A stretch of DNA of 64,000 nucleotides. Origin: Bacteroidetes bacterium HGW-Bacteroidetes-8 (lineage in GTDB: Bacteria > Bacteroidota > Bacteroidia > Bacteroidales > UBA932). The stretch covers positions 1 to 64,000 of the forward strand of contig PHCZ01000009.1 in the NCBI GenBank assembly GCA_002840895.1. Direction: 5' to 3'. Below, in pieces: positions 26,688 through 35,576 of the stretch. The stretch's first letter is position 1, and each line of letters begins with the position of its first letter. Under the pieces are notes generated by a model. That model ran no database searches and was not told where the DNA came from. It saw only the letters and a program-made list of their open reading frames with translations. The translations under genes were made by a program, and so were the position numbers.

Positions 26688-28154
26688 CTAGATCCGCTCG
26701 ATTTTAGCGCCGAGAGCATTAAGGCGGCCATCAATATTTTGATACCCGCGGTCTATCTGCTCAATATTCTCTATAACGCTTGTCCCCTTTGCACTCATTG
26801 CAGCAATGAGAAGAGCAATACCAGCACGGATATCGGGCGAAGCCATACGGGTACCCCTAAGGCAAAACTCTCTGTTGTGGCCGATTATGGTGGCGCGGTG
26901 CGGGTCACAAAGAATTATCTGCGCGCCCATATCAATAAGTTTATCTACAAAGAAGAGGCGACTTTCGAACATCTTTTGGTGAATGAGCACAGATCCCTTT
27001 GCCTGGGTAGCAACAACCAAAAATACCGATAACAAATCCGGAGTGAGACCCGGCCAAGGAGCATCTGCAATGGTCATTATCGAGCCATCCATAAAGCTTT
27101 CAATCTCGTAGTGCTCGTGAGCGGGAATGTAGATGTCATCTCCACGTCTCTCAATTTTGATTCCCAGCCGGCGAAACTGGTCCGGAATTATACCAAGCTG
27201 GTCATAGGCCACATTCTTGATAGTTATCTCACTGGCTGTCATTGCTGCAAGCCCGATAAAGCTGCCCACCTCAATCATATCCGGCAATATGGTATGCTCA
27301 GTTGAGCCGAGCGACTCGACACCCTCTATTGTAAGAAGATTTGAGCCGATTCCTGAGATCTTCGCCCCCATTCTGTTGAGCATTTTGCACAACTGCTGCA
27401 GATATGGCTCGCAGGCGGCGTTATATATTGTTGTAGTGCCCTGAGCAAGCACAGCAGCCATTACAATGTTTGCTGTTCCTGTTACAGATGCCTCATCAAG
27501 AAGCATATAGCAACCCTTAAGTCTTTTTGCCGAAAGCTCAAACTGAGAACCCTCGTGTTGAAAATCCAACTTGGCACCAAGCTTCTCGAACCCAATCAGG
27601 TGGGTATCCAGCCGCCTGCGCCCAATCTTATCGCCACCAGGTTTTGGCATAAATGCAAACCCGAAACGGGTGAGAAGCGGCCCAACCAACATCACCGACC
27701 CCCTAAGGGCAGCCGAGCTCTTTCCAAACTCCGGTGAACGAACAAAATCAAGATCAATATTGGCCGCACTAAACGCATACGAATTTGATATACAGTCAGA
27801 TGTGCAGGCGTATGCCGGGTGCGCGCTTGCAGAAGTCGGTGCGCTTGCAGATGCCGGTGCGCCTGCAGATGCCGGGGCGCCTGCAGATGCCGGGGCGCCT
27901 GCAATTGCCGGTGCGCCTGCAATTGCAGCCGGTGCTGTCACACCGGTTACCCCCAGGTGCTCCACCTTAACGCCAAGCCTGCCAAGCAGCTCTATAAGTT
28001 TAATAACATCAAGAATATCGGGAACGTTGTGAATTACAACCCTCTCTTTTGTAAGCAATACAGCAGAGAGAATCTGAAGGGCCTCATTTTTGGCCCCCTG
28101 CGGAGTCACTTCACCCTTAAGACGATGACCTCCCTCAACCTTGAATACTGCCAT
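26688..28154 (-). CDS. murA: UDP-N-acetylglucosamine 1-carboxyvinyltransferase
   Basis: It transfers enolpyruvate from PEP to UDP-GlcNAc, the first committed step of peptidoglycan synthesis. QGAKNEAL (about residues 19-26) carries the conserved Lys/Asn pair. The catalytic-loop segment reads [14 protein letters not shown], with Asp175 at the position of the Cys that fosfomycin alkylates in E. coli MurA. The protein is 488 residues because of an insertion at about residues 69-125 made of AGAPAS-type repeats. Its ATG overlaps the stop of the DUF4290 gene (TAATG) and ftsK follows 25 bases downstream. Confidence 0.95.
   Translation of the reverse strand: MAVFKVEGGHRLKGEVTPQGAKNEALQILSAVLLTKERVVIHNVPDILDVIKLIELLGRLGVKVEHLGVTGVTAPAAIAGAPAIAGAPASAGAPASAGAPASASAPTSASAHPAYACTSDCISNSYAFSAANIDLDFVRSPEFGKSSAALRGSVMLVGPLLTRFGFAFMPKPGGDKIGRRRLDTHLIGFEKLGAKLDFQHEGSQFELSAKRLKGCYMLLDEASVTGTANIVMAAVLAQGTTTIYNAACEPYLQQLCKMLNRMGAKISGIGSNLLTIEGVESLGSTEHTILPDMIEVGSFIGLAAMTASEITIKNVAYDQLGIIPDQFRRLGIKIERRGDDIYIPAHEHYEIESFMDGSIMTIADAPWPGLTPDLLSVFLVVATQAKGSVLIHQKMFESRLFFVDKLIDMGAQIILCDPHRATIIGHNREFCLRGTRMASPDIRAGIALLIAAMSAKGTSVIENIEQIDRGYQNIDGRLNALGAKIERI
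27780..27950 (-). repeat. Ala/Pro/Gly/Ser coding repeat inserted in murA
   Basis: About six 18-base tandem units (plus-strand form gcgcctgcagatgccggg) encode [12 protein letters not shown] repeats. It lies in MurA between VKVEHLG and the [21 protein letters not shown]-type region, a place where the standard enzyme has only a short loop. Confidence 0.85.
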
Positions 28155-28855
28155 TATTTTCTTTTGTTAATTTTCTTCTTGTTATTCCTGAACCCACCCG
28201 GCCTGTGTGCATTGTCTTGCCTGTAGCCATTCTCTCTGTGAGCAGACTCTGCTCTGTATCCTCCTCCATCTGTCCTGTGGCCACCGTGTCCTATGTTGAC
28301 CGGCCCCTGTGCAGCGGTATATACAGGCAGATGAAAATCCTCCGGCACGGTGAGTTTGCCATCTGAAAGAACTTTTATATCTCTGAAAATAAGATCTTCC
28401 GTAACGCTCTCCTTATTCCAGATCAGATACTGCTGCCTCATATAGCCGGCAAGTACCTTAACCATATTTTCGCGAAGCTCGTCATCCTCCCTTGCAGATA
28501 TCATATCAATCATATTCTGAATATTCCTGCCGTAGTGAGCAGCCTTTAAAGGGCTCTTGTCCAGCGGAATCGGGTTAGGCCTTGTAGAGAAGGTCTCTTT
28601 AGTAGGGGTGGGATATGGTGAGTCAATATCAATCTCGAAATCAGAAATTATCTGCACGTGATCCCAGAGCTTATGCTTGAAATCACTAAGATCTCTAAGC
28701 TGGGGGTTCAGAATTCCCATCACAGTCACAACCGCGCGAATCTGCTCGTTCCTCTTATCCTTGTCCTCGATTTTGACAACGTAATCAATCATTTTCTGAA
28801 CGTGCCTTCCATATTCGGGCATTATCAGCTTTGTTCTCTGAGTATTGTAATCCAT
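28154..28855 (-). CDS. DUF4290 domain protein
   Basis: A Bacteroidota protein of unknown function recognised by [20 protein letters not shown] at its start, typical of DUF4290. About 185 residues form the conserved domain; the C-terminal ~45 residues are a basic, Gly/His/Arg/Asn-rich tail ([19 protein letters not shown], ending KKKINKRK). No signal peptide. Translationally coupled to murA by a 1-base stop/start overlap and 37 bases after the UpxY-like gene. Confidence 0.85.
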   Translation of the reverse strand: MDYNTQRTKLIMPEYGRHVQKMIDYVVKIEDKDKRNEQIRAVVTVMGILNPQLRDLSDFKHKLWDHVQIISDFEIDIDSPYPTPTKETFSTRPNPIPLDKSPLKAAHYGRNIQNMIDMISAREDDELRENMVKVLAGYMRQQYLIWNKESVTEDLIFRDIKVLSDGKLTVPEDFHLPVYTAAQGPVNIGHGGHRTDGGGYRAESAHRENGYRQDNAHRPGGFRNNKKKINKRK

Positions 28856-28892
28856 TATATTATGTTTTTTTGAGAGAATCTCAAAGGGCGCA

Positions 28893-29369
28893 TCAGGCCT
28901 GTTTTTTCTTATTTAACTCCAGCAAAGATACACAAATTTTAGCTCCCAACTCTTCCAGATAGAGTTTTGCAAATCTTTCACCAACTTCTATAACTTTACC
29001 TAAACGGTTTTCAAATGGGCCGCAAATTATCTCAACCTCATCTCCGTTGGAGATTATCTCCCGGTTCTCTGCCAAAACAAGAAACTCTTTAATGGCATCT
29101 ATCTCTGCATTCCTTACCACAGCCGGCCTCCCCAAATAGTAAACGATTCTTGAAACCCCATAGATGAGAAGCAGCTCCCTCAACTTATGCTCTGTGGTAT
29201 TTACAAAAATATAGGAGGAGAAAAGCGGAAGTTCAACCTGTTTCATTCTGTCGCTCCACCTTCTTTTAACCTTGTGTATAGGGAGATAGGTCTCTATACC
29301 CATTTTTACCAACCTCTCCTCTACCTTCCTCTCTGCCTTAGCGGCAGTATATAAAACAAACCAAGCCAT
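28893..29369 (-). CDS. UpxY-type NusG-like transcription antiterminator
   Basis: A 158-residue paralogue of NusG. The NGN domain starts MAWFVLYTAAKAERKVEERL and continues with ETYLPIHKVKRRWSDRMK and a PLFSSYIFVNT segment; a KOW-like C-terminal domain follows (NGDEVEIICGPFENRLGKV). I use the ATG at 29369; an ATG at 29399 adds ten unlikely residues. In Bacteroides, UpxY proteins prevent premature termination in capsule operons. Here it heads a run of envelope genes (DUF4290, murA, ftsK, lolA-like) instead. A TATATTTG -7 element lies at 29421-29428. Confidence 0.88.
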   Translation of the reverse strand: MAWFVLYTAAKAERKVEERLVKMGIETYLPIHKVKRRWSDRMKQVELPLFSSYIFVNTTEHKLRELLLIYGVSRIVYYLGRPAVVRNAEIDAIKEFLVLAENREIISNGDEVEIICGPFENRLGKVIEVGERFAKLYLEELGAKICVSLLELNKKKQA

Positions 29370-29420
29370 CTTCGTAATTCTAAACCGGTAACAGACCAAG
29401 TAAGATCTGCAACATCAGCG

Positions 29421-29428
29421 CAAATATA
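29421..29428 (-). promoter_or_regulatory. -7 element of the UpxY-like gene
   Basis: The complement reads TATATTTG, an exact TAnnTTTG match, 51 bases upstream of the start. No clear -33 TTTG is seen at 19-21 bases. Confidence 0.5.
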
Positions 29429-29450
29429 GGGAAAATAAACCGAATTCTAT

Positions 29451-29458
29451 TATCTTTG
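29451..29458 (+). promoter_or_regulatory. -7 element of the nucleotide-sugar dehydrogenase gene
   Basis: TATCTTTG, an exact -7 match, with the start codon 37 bases downstream. It lies back to back with the UpxY-like promoter, 22 bases apart. Confidence 0.6.
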
Positions 29459-29495
29459 CAGATGCACTTTAACAATCTGTAACACAAAAATAGAT

Positions 29496-30785
29496 ATGTA
29501 TAATCAATTAATCTCCAAGGATATAAAATTAGCCGTAGTTGGACTGGGGTACGTTGGCCTCCCACTTGCGCTTGAATTTGCAAGGCACTTTTCTGTAATA
29601 GGCTATGACATAAAAGAGAAGAACCTTACTATGCTCCGTAACGCTGTAGACCCAAGCGGAGAGCTAAAAGCAGACTCTTTTAAAAACAGAGATATTCTTT
29701 ATACATCAAAATTGTCAGATCTGGAAACAGCAAATTTCTTTATTGTGGCAGTGCCCACCCCAATCGACAGATACAACAAACCGGACCTACACCCGCTGCT
29801 TTCGGCCACCACGGCAGTTGCTAAGGTGCTGCACAAGGGCGACTATGTAATTTACGAATCTACAGTCTACCCCGGATGTACCACAGAGGAGTGCGTTCCA
29901 ATTCTGGAGAAGCTCTCCGGCCTAAAATATATGGAGGATTTTAAAGTGGGTTACTCTCCAGAGAGAATCAACCCCGGCGATGCCGAGCACTCACTTCAAA
30001 ATACAATAAAAATAGTATCTGCCTGCGACGACGCCTCCCTGGACGAGGTTGCAAAGATCTACGAGACAGTCGTAGCGGCCGGGGTTCACAGAGCGCCCGA
30101 CATTCGGGTGGCCGAAGCAGCCAAGATTATTGAAAACACCCAAAGGGACGTAAACATCGCCCTGATGAACGAGCTCTCAATCATCTTCAACCGCCTGGGC
30201 ATCAACACCTACGACGTAATCAAAGCAGCCGGCACCAAATGGAACTTCGTGCAGTACACTCCCGGCCTGGTAGGCGGGCACTGCATCGGTGTAGACCCCT
30301 ACTATATGGTACATAAAGCTGCCGAGCTAAAATACCACCCTCAGATGATAGCATCAGGCAGATTCGTCAACGACTCTATGGGCGGATACATCGCCAAACA
30401 GACAGTTAAGAAACTTCTGGCCAACGATATGCCAATGGAAAAAGCGAGAGTTCTAATTATGGGAATCACCTACAAAGAGAACGTCTCAGATATCCGCAAC
30501 TCAAAAGTGGCCGATATCGTAGCCGAACTCCTCAGCTACCGCGTTCTTGTAGACGTAGTTGACCCCAACGCAGAGCCACAAGCAGTCCAGGAGGAGTACA
30601 ACATAACACTCGCACCGGCACCAACCCCAAAATACCACGCCGTCATAATCGCAGTACCCCACCGCGAATACCTCACCCTCACCGAAGCAGACCTGCAAAA
30701 ACTACTCGTACCCAACGGACTCGTAGTGGACATCCGCGGCCTCTTCCGCACCAAAATCACCCACCTCCAATACTGGTCATTGTAG
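29496..30785 (+). CDS. nucleotide-sugar C6 dehydrogenase (UDP-HexNAc dehydrogenase, TviB/WbpO type)
   Basis: An NAD-dependent four-electron oxidation of the C6 of a UDP-sugar to a uronic acid. Rossmann motif VVGLGYVGLPLALEFA (about residues 14-29), YSPERINPGD, and the catalytic Cys region GGHCIGVDPYY (about residues 261-271). The wording of these motifs is closest to the Vi-antigen TviB / WbpO UDP-N-acetylhexosamine dehydrogenases rather than UDP-glucose dehydrogenase, but substrate cannot be fixed from sequence reading. It stands alone, 16 kb from the polysaccharide locus that might use its product. A REP-like repeat starts five bases after its stop. Confidence 0.92.
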   Translation: MYNQLISKDIKLAVVGLGYVGLPLALEFARHFSVIGYDIKEKNLTMLRNAVDPSGELKADSFKNRDILYTSKLSDLETANFFIVAVPTPIDRYNKPDLHPLLSATTAVAKVLHKGDYVIYESTVYPGCTTEECVPILEKLSGLKYMEDFKVGYSPERINPGDAEHSLQNTIKIVSACDDASLDEVAKIYETVVAAGVHRAPDIRVAEAAKIIENTQRDVNIALMNELSIIFNRLGINTYDVIKAAGTKWNFVQYTPGLVGGHCIGVDPYYMVHKAAELKYHPQMIASGRFVNDSMGGYIAKQTVKKLLANDMPMEKARVLIMGITYKENVSDIRNSKVADIVAELLSYRVLVDVVDPNAEPQAVQEEYNITLAPAPTPKYHAVIIAVPHREYLTLTEADLQKLLVPNGLVVDIRGLFRTKITHLQYWSL

Positions 30786-30789
30786 AGAG

Positions 30790-30812
30790 AACCTTGCCAA
30801 GCATCGTGGGGC
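30790..30812 (+). repeat. REP-like repeat, family 1, copy 3
   Basis: AACCTTGCCAAGCATCGTGG plus GGC, identical to copy 1 over this core; the downstream GATAATCA part is not conserved here. It lies between the dehydrogenase stop and the 3' end of the RAYT gene, 55 bases from the latter. Confidence 0.85.
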
Positions 30813-30867
30813 TTCGTTGTAAAACAGCGTTTTAGCTATTTTACGGATATGTTCATCACTTTATTCA

Positions 30868-31725
30868 TCACTTTTTAGCCAAATGCCCTTTGCAACCGCA
30901 TATCCGCCTTACATAATCGTAATTCAGATTCGTCAAACGGGACAATTGCCTGAATGATGCCCTGGTATTCCGGAAAAGCTTTATAACAATCTCTTCCTGT
31001 TCTTTTTTGCTGATAGTAAAAAGGTTACGACCATTTAACTCTCTGTTCAACTCCTGACAAAGATCGCTGGTGGGCAGCGCCTCAAAAAAAATTCCATTTT
31101 CCATTCGCAGATGGGCAGGCGTCTTCTTTTTCACGGAATCTAATTTAACCTCATTCGGGTAGATCATTAGTGCCGGATTACTTCTGTCATATACCCTAAT
31201 CGCTTCATCAAAAAGATCCTTAGAGCCAAAGTAATTGTCTACCAGACTAGTATCTACATCAATAAACCTCTTCAATGGTGTCTTGCCATTAAAATGAAAC
31301 CCATACGAACTCCATTTGTAATCTGCAACATTTAGGCAGATCTTTGCTTTAACAGGATTTTTAAGGATGTAAATCATACTGTCTATCGCCCACTCATTGG
31401 AAAATTTACAGGAACTATTAAATGGGGACTTGAACAATTTATCTGAAATCTCGTGCCTGAAATTGTACCACTCGACATAACTCATTATCAATGAGGTCAT
31501 CATAGGAGAGAGCTTCTTTGTTTCTACTTGCAGATGCACGTGATTGTCCATTAATACAAACTCAAGCACCTTACTGTCGTATTGTTTTGCAAATCTGTCG
31601 CAACGCTTTAGGAACTCAATTCTGTCAATATCATCGTAGAAAACTATCTTCTTATTATTGCCCCGCATATAGGAGTGGATATTTCCATCCTGAATTCTAC
31701 CTGCAAATCTCCCCCACTTTCCCAT
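30868..31725 (-). CDS. REP-associated tyrosine transposase (RAYT, Y1_Tnp family)
   Basis: A single-strand DNA transposase-like protein of the HUH Y1 superfamily. The HUH motif is NHVHLQV (His62 and His64), and a helix carrying candidate nucleophiles Tyr83 and Tyr87 (SYVEWYNFRHE) follows at the spacing seen in TnpA_REP proteins. FKSPFNSSCKFSNEWAI-like and YILKNPVKA segments are typical of RAYTs. The C-terminal ~50 residues include a helix-turn-helix-like stretch (ASFRQLSRLTNLNYDYVRRI). Length is 285. It is a lone gene with no insertion-sequence ends seen, flanked downstream by a family 1 palindromic repeat, as expected for a domesticated REP-mobilising transposase. Confidence 0.85.
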   Translation of the reverse strand: MGKWGRFAGRIQDGNIHSYMRGNNKKIVFYDDIDRIEFLKRCDRFAKQYDSKVLEFVLMDNHVHLQVETKKLSPMMTSLIMSYVEWYNFRHEISDKLFKSPFNSSCKFSNEWAIDSMIYILKNPVKAKICLNVADYKWSSYGFHFNGKTPLKRFIDVDTSLVDNYFGSKDLFDEAIRVYDRSNPALMIYPNEVKLDSVKKKTPAHLRMENGIFFEALPTSDLCQELNRELNGRNLFTISKKEQEEIVIKLFRNTRASFRQLSRLTNLNYDYVRRICGCKGHLAKK

Positions 31726-31888
31726 CTCACATTTTTTTGAAATTTTACAATTAATGTCTGAGCAAAAATAATTAAGCAGCGAAAACTCACCAAGCCTAAA
31801 GTGACGAATTAACCGATTCTAAAAATTATTTATCTGATTCTAAGTACAGATTTTGAATGTATAGGATTAAAGTCTCAAAACAGATTGG

Positions 31889-32203
31889 TTAAGAGCTAAG
31901 GGTTCGAATTAGTTTGTTGAGGGTTTCGGCCCATTTAGCGGTTTTGGAGAGTTTGGTGGTGCGTGCGCGAACTCTTTTTGCAAGCTCCTGCAGATTTGCA
32001 GATGAGGTTTTAATTTGGTCGGCAACATCGCTGCCGATTTTTTCTATCAGAGCCCGCTCCTTTTTTCGCAGTGCTACAGATGCTTTTTCGAGATCTGCTC
32101 TATCTGTTTCGGATAGACCTTTTTGAAATCGCAACCCCTCTGCCACCACCAGAGCCTCCCGAATCTCTTTCAGCTCCTTTTTGTAATCTATATCTTTCTT
32201 CAT
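31889..32203 (-). CDS. small hypothetical protein, helical
   Basis: A 104-residue, highly charged, Ala/Glu/Lys/Arg-rich protein with heptad-like stretches (KKELKEIREALVVAEGLRFQ), likely alpha-helical or coiled coil. No signal peptide. The ATG at 32203 is preferred; the longer reading starts with TTG at 32218. I do not recognise a family. The following unknown lipoprotein gene lies 219 bases upstream on the same strand. Confidence 0.6.
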   Translation of the reverse strand: MKKDIDYKKELKEIREALVVAEGLRFQKGLSETDRADLEKASVALRKKERALIEKIGSDVADQIKTSSANLQELAKRVRARTTKLSKTAKWAETLNKLIRTLSS

Positions 32204-32218
32204 AATTTCTGTTTTCAA

Positions 32219-32422
32219 TTGATTTGATAGTTTGAAATGGACAGTTTTAAGTTAATTTGTAACTTATTGATATATAAATATTTATTAAATTTGCTGGATA
32301 TCAGCTTGTTGACACAAATTCTAATAATTAAGATCGTTGCTATTTTATAGGCATCTATTTAATATGTATTTATTTAATAGGCATCTGCATAGTAGGCATT
32401 AATTTTTTGTAGGGGTTGAAAT
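32219..32422. other. A+T-rich gene-free spacer
   Basis: A 204-base A+T-rich stretch with three imperfect copies of ATAGGCATCT/GTAGGCATTA near 32,348, 32,376 and 32,391. No ORF or clear promoter was seen. Confidence 0.4.
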
Positions 32423-33394
32423 TTAATAGGGCCAATTTTTAGTGATTGCAGATATCTCTTTCCGGAGGGTTTTTACCTCTTTTTCAAAGTCTTGCAGCTC
32501 CTGGTAGAGCTCGTCTACTTTACGTTTTTTGGTAAACTCCTCTGCAATCTTTTTGTGGGCTTTTGCCATTCTGTTTGCTGCAGATATTATCCCTCCCCTG
32601 ATATATGTTAGCTTCTCGACTCTCTCTTTGAGTGCCAGGTACTCTTTGTCGTCGTTGTATGCAAGCGGAGATCTTGAAAGATTTGAATTGGCAGCGCCAT
32701 AGCTCTTTAGGTAGGAGATGTAGTTTTGCTCAAGACCCTGTTTCTCATTCTCTATGAGAGCAGTAACAGCAGGCGACTTTAGCACCTGAACCAAAGAGGC
32801 CACTACTGCAGATACCAATGTATCTCCCTCTGTTACAAAGCCTTTGACAGCTTTGGTTTGAGCCCTCTTAATTAAGAGTTGAGAAGAGTAGCCCACCAGA
32901 CGACCGGCAGCCTTACCTATACCCATCGGCAGAACGGCATCTGCAATCTCAAGCGAATTAAACTCTTTAACCAGAGAATCTACCGAGCGACCAAGCGAGC
33001 GAAACTCCCGACCGGCATCCTGCCATCGGGCGGCACCTGCGAGAACCTTGAGGGCACTCTGGTATTTGCCCAGAATCTCCCAGGACAAGTTGGCATTTTT
33101 TGCAAGCTGCAAATCCTTCACCTTGCCGGCATAGATTGCATTGATCTCTTCCACCCTAAGAGCGGCATCACTTAATGAAGCAGAAAAATAGAGCCCCCGT
33201 GCCGCCCGCAACCCAGCCATCTCCTCAAAAAACCCACCGGGGTATCTGCTTAAACTATCACCTGAGGAAGTAAAACTCTCCACCGCCTTCATCTGCCCCC
33301 GCGATAACGAAGCGCATCCCTGTAAAGCAGAAATCTCGGCCACAAGCGGGATAAGAGCAAAAAATGAGAAATAATTGATAAACCGACGCACCAT
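32423..33394 (-). CDS. hypothetical lipoprotein, helical
   Basis: A predicted exported lipoprotein with the signal MVRRFINYFSFFALIPLVAE and lipobox ALQGC (Cys27 from the ATG at 33394; an upstream ATG at 33439 adds 15 residues). The mature part (about 296 residues) is mostly helical, with a charged C-terminal coiled coil (KKIAEEFTKKRKVDELYQE). I do not recognise a domain. It is adjacent to rpmA (opposite ends of a short gap with a terminator). Confidence 0.7.
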   Translation of the reverse strand: MVRRFINYFSFFALIPLVAEISALQGCASLSRGQMKAVESFTSSGDSLSRYPGGFFEEMAGLRAARGLYFSASLSDAALRVEEINAIYAGKVKDLQLAKNANLSWEILGKYQSALKVLAGAARWQDAGREFRSLGRSVDSLVKEFNSLEIADAVLPMGIGKAAGRLVGYSSQLLIKRAQTKAVKGFVTEGDTLVSAVVASLVQVLKSPAVTALIENEKQGLEQNYISYLKSYGAANSNLSRSPLAYNDDKEYLALKERVEKLTYIRGGIISAANRMAKAHKKIAEEFTKKRKVDELYQELQDFEKEVKTLRKEISAITKNWPY

Positions 33395-33477
33395 AATAAA
33401 AGTATTAATAGTAAATAATGCACCCGCCGCAAATCTCACAAAGAACTGCTATAAAGATAATTAATTTAATTGTTCTG

Positions 33478-33505
33478 CAAAAAAAAAGACCCCTAAAAGG
33501 GGTCT
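33478..33505 (-). terminator. rho-independent terminator of rplU-rpmA
   Basis: On the minus strand, AGACCCCTTTTAGGGGTCT forms a 7-bp stem followed by a run of about nine T residues. It starts 28 bases after the rpmA stop. Confidence 0.9.
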
Positions 33506-33532
33506 CTTTAAATGGATATGTTTACAAAACAA

Positions 33533-33802
33533 TTACGCCTGAGCAACTACTTTTGGCAATACCGATACGTAAGATTTGTTATCTGTCTTTTTGCGGAATG
33601 TAACCACTCCGTCGATGAGTGCATACAAAGTATGATCTTTACCCATTCCAACATTCAATCCCGGATTGTGAACTGTACCTCTCTGACGAATCAGAATGTT
33701 TCCTGCTTTGGCGTGCTGTCCGCCAAATAATTTAACGCCTAATCTTTTACTGTGTGATTCGCGTCCGTTCCTCGAACTACCGACACCTTTTTTGTGAGCC
33801 AT
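33533..33802 (-). CDS. rpmA: 50S ribosomal protein bL27
   Basis: An 89-residue ribosomal protein beginning [20 protein letters not shown], the signature N-terminus that reaches toward the peptidyl-transferase centre. [17 protein letters not shown] also matches. It lies 27 bases downstream of rplU in the standard pair and is followed by a strong terminator. Confidence 0.98.
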   Translation of the reverse strand: MAHKKGVGSSRNGRESHSKRLGVKLFGGQHAKAGNILIRQRGTVHNPGLNVGMGKDHTLYALIDGVVTFRKKTDNKSYVSVLPKVVAQA

Positions 33803-33829
33803 AATCTAAAAATTTTTCCGGATTAAAAA

Positions 33830-34138
33830 TTAAGCAATCTCTTCAATTTGAATCTGCGTAAGATATTGACGGTGACCGTTTTTCTTAGTATAACCTTTAC
33901 GGCGTTTCTTTTTGAAAACGATAACCTTATCTCCCTTGAGGTGAGTTAAAACTGTCGCTTTAACAGAGGCACCATCAATATAGGGAGTTCCGATTTTAAC
34001 GGCTCCCTCGTTGTCCATCAGAAGTACCTTTTCAAAACTGATTGAGGCTCCCTCTTCTGCTTTTAGACGGTGTACGAAGATTTTTCTGTCCTTCTCTACC
34101 TTAAATTGCTGTCCTGCAATATCTACAATTGCGTACAT
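33830..34138 (-). CDS. rplU: 50S ribosomal protein bL21
   Basis: A 102-residue ribosomal protein ([34 protein letters not shown] near the end), the first gene of the rplU-rpmA pair. Transcription likely starts at TATATTTG (complement of 34236-34243), giving a leader of about 90 bases. Confidence 0.98.
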   Translation of the reverse strand: MYAIVDIAGQQFKVEKDRKIFVHRLKAEEGASISFEKVLLMDNEGAVKIGTPYIDGASVKATVLTHLKGDKVIVFKKKRRKGYTKKNGHRQYLTQIQIEEIA

Positions 34139-34235
34139 AAAATAATTTTTTTAAAAATTACTGACTGCAAGCGGAAGTACTTAAACTTCTCTTATTCAAT
34201 AGCTTGTCAATCTTCTGTTCAATAAATTTGGAAGG

Positions 34236-34243
34236 CAAATATA
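34236..34243 (-). promoter_or_regulatory. -7 element of rplU-rpmA
   Basis: The complement reads TATATTTG. It lies 97 bases upstream of rplU; the leader between them shows no recognisable known L21 leader by eye. Confidence 0.55.
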
Positions 34244-34308
34244 TGCAAAATATTTAAACCCGCAAAACTTTATTAAAAAAAACAGCAAAATCGTTAGAAA
34301 TCAATAAA

Positions 34309-34330
34309 GCCCCACGATGCTTGGCAAGGT
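34309..34330 (-). repeat. REP-like repeat, family 1, copy 4
   Basis: Minus-strand copy ACCTTGCCAAGCATCGTGG plus GGC. It lies between the divergent promoters of rplU and the AAA ATPase gene, 14 bases before the -7 element of the latter. Confidence 0.85.
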
Positions 34331-34343
34331 CATTTTTTTTTCA

Positions 34344-34351
34344 TATATTTG
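34344..34351 (+). promoter_or_regulatory. -7 element of the AAA ATPase gene
   Basis: TATATTTG, ending 8 bases before the chosen ATG at 34360, so the transcript would have almost no leader. Confidence 0.55.
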
Positions 34352-34359
34352 TTTCGGAT

Positions 34360-35496
34360 ATGGATTCACCATTTACGTACAACAAATTTGTTACAGGCTC
34401 GGACTTCGTAGGAAGGCAATCGGAGCTTAACTTGCTGGTTAACCTAGTGAGGCAGAGGCAGCACGTTCTTATTTACGAGACTCCAAAAAGCGGTAAGAAA
34501 TCGCTTGTACAACAAGGACTTATCAATCTGCGCAAAGAGGCATACAACTACACTGTTTGCAACATCAATCTGTTTAACGTACGTACAAAAAGACATCTGC
34601 TTCAGAAACTATGCAACCTGCTGCTGGACGCATTTGCAACATCGCCGGACGAAAGGGAGCAACTAAGAGAAGATATCTGCCCGGAGCTAAATACCATTTT
34701 TGGGCAGGAGATAGCGAAACAGCACGACCACTCATCTCCCGAAATAGACACAAACCCGGTTCCGGACAGCATAACCGAAAAGATTCTTAACCTGCCGGAG
34801 CTTCTGGCAGAGAGGTATTCGACCAACCCGGTCATATATATAGAGGAGTTTCAGGAGGTGCTTCTGCACGACGATTCGTATGAGACGCTCAAGATTCTGG
34901 AAAAGACCTGGAAACATCAGGAGCGCACCACCTATATTATAACAGGCTCATTTGTAAACTCGATGAAAGAGATTTTTGAGGAGAAGAAGTTCTTCTACAA
35001 CTTCGCCGAGAGGATCAAGCTGCTGCCGCTTGACGAGAAGCAACTTACAGATTTTATTATCCGTAACTACCTAAAAGCGGGCAGGGTTGTATCTAAGGAG
35101 CTGGCTGTGCAGATGTACAACTTTACCGAAGGGCACCCGTGGTACTCTCAGCAACTTGGCGATATCTCATTTGCACTCACCCGCGGATACCTAACCGAAC
35201 AGATCTTCCGCCAATCTTGCAGCTCCCTGATGGAGCTCCATTCATACCGCTTCCAACTCATTACCAGCCGACTAAGCCGTTTTCAAATCAATTTCCTCAA
35301 GGCCATTATGGACGACGTCTCTCAACTGAGCGCGCTCGACACAATGAACCAATACGGCTTTAACTCATCTGCAAACGTAAAGCGACTAAAGGAGGCAGCA
35401 CAAAAGAAAGAGATTCTCACCGAAGAGCGCGGCAAATGGGAATTCCTCGACCCACTCTTCAAAACCTGGCTCCGCACCGTCTATTTTGAACTTTAG
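34360..35496 (+). CDS. AAA-family ATPase of unknown role
   Basis: A P-loop ATPase with MDSPFTYNKFVTGSDFVGRQ at the start (ATG at 34360; the in-frame ATG at 34321 lies inside the repeat and upstream of the promoter). Walker A is PKSGKKS, Walker B is VIYIEEFQEV, and the FVGRQSELNLL segment resembles STAND/MNS-type ATPases. The C-terminal part has a winged-helix-like region. No transmembrane segment. Neighbours do not suggest a function. Confidence 0.8.
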   Translation: MDSPFTYNKFVTGSDFVGRQSELNLLVNLVRQRQHVLIYETPKSGKKSLVQQGLINLRKEAYNYTVCNINLFNVRTKRHLLQKLCNLLLDAFATSPDEREQLREDICPELNTIFGQEIAKQHDHSSPEIDTNPVPDSITEKILNLPELLAERYSTNPVIYIEEFQEVLLHDDSYETLKILEKTWKHQERTTYIITGSFVNSMKEIFEEKKFFYNFAERIKLLPLDEKQLTDFIIRNYLKAGRVVSKELAVQMYNFTEGHPWYSQQLGDISFALTRGYLTEQIFRQSCSSLMELHSYRFQLITSRLSRFQINFLKAIMDDVSQLSALDTMNQYGFNSSANVKRLKEAAQKKEILTEERGKWEFLDPLFKTWLRTVYFEL

Positions 35497-35576
35497 ACTT
35501 TAACGCTTGTTCTATTTTGGAAGAAACAGGTTAATTCTGGAAGCAGCAGGTTAATTTTGGGATTGCAGATATTCAA

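Noticed and set aside
27571-28032. A long plus-strand open frame opposite murA with ADAGAP repeats, and a CRISPR-like look of the 18-base units
   Set aside because: It is the antisense shadow of the murA repeat insertion. The units are contiguous, in frame with MurA and have no spacers, so there is no CRISPR array.
30868-31725. The RAYT gene as a complete IS200/IS605 insertion sequence
   Set aside because: At 285 residues with an extra C-terminal region and no TnpB or defined ends it fits RAYT better than the ~150-residue IS200 TnpA.
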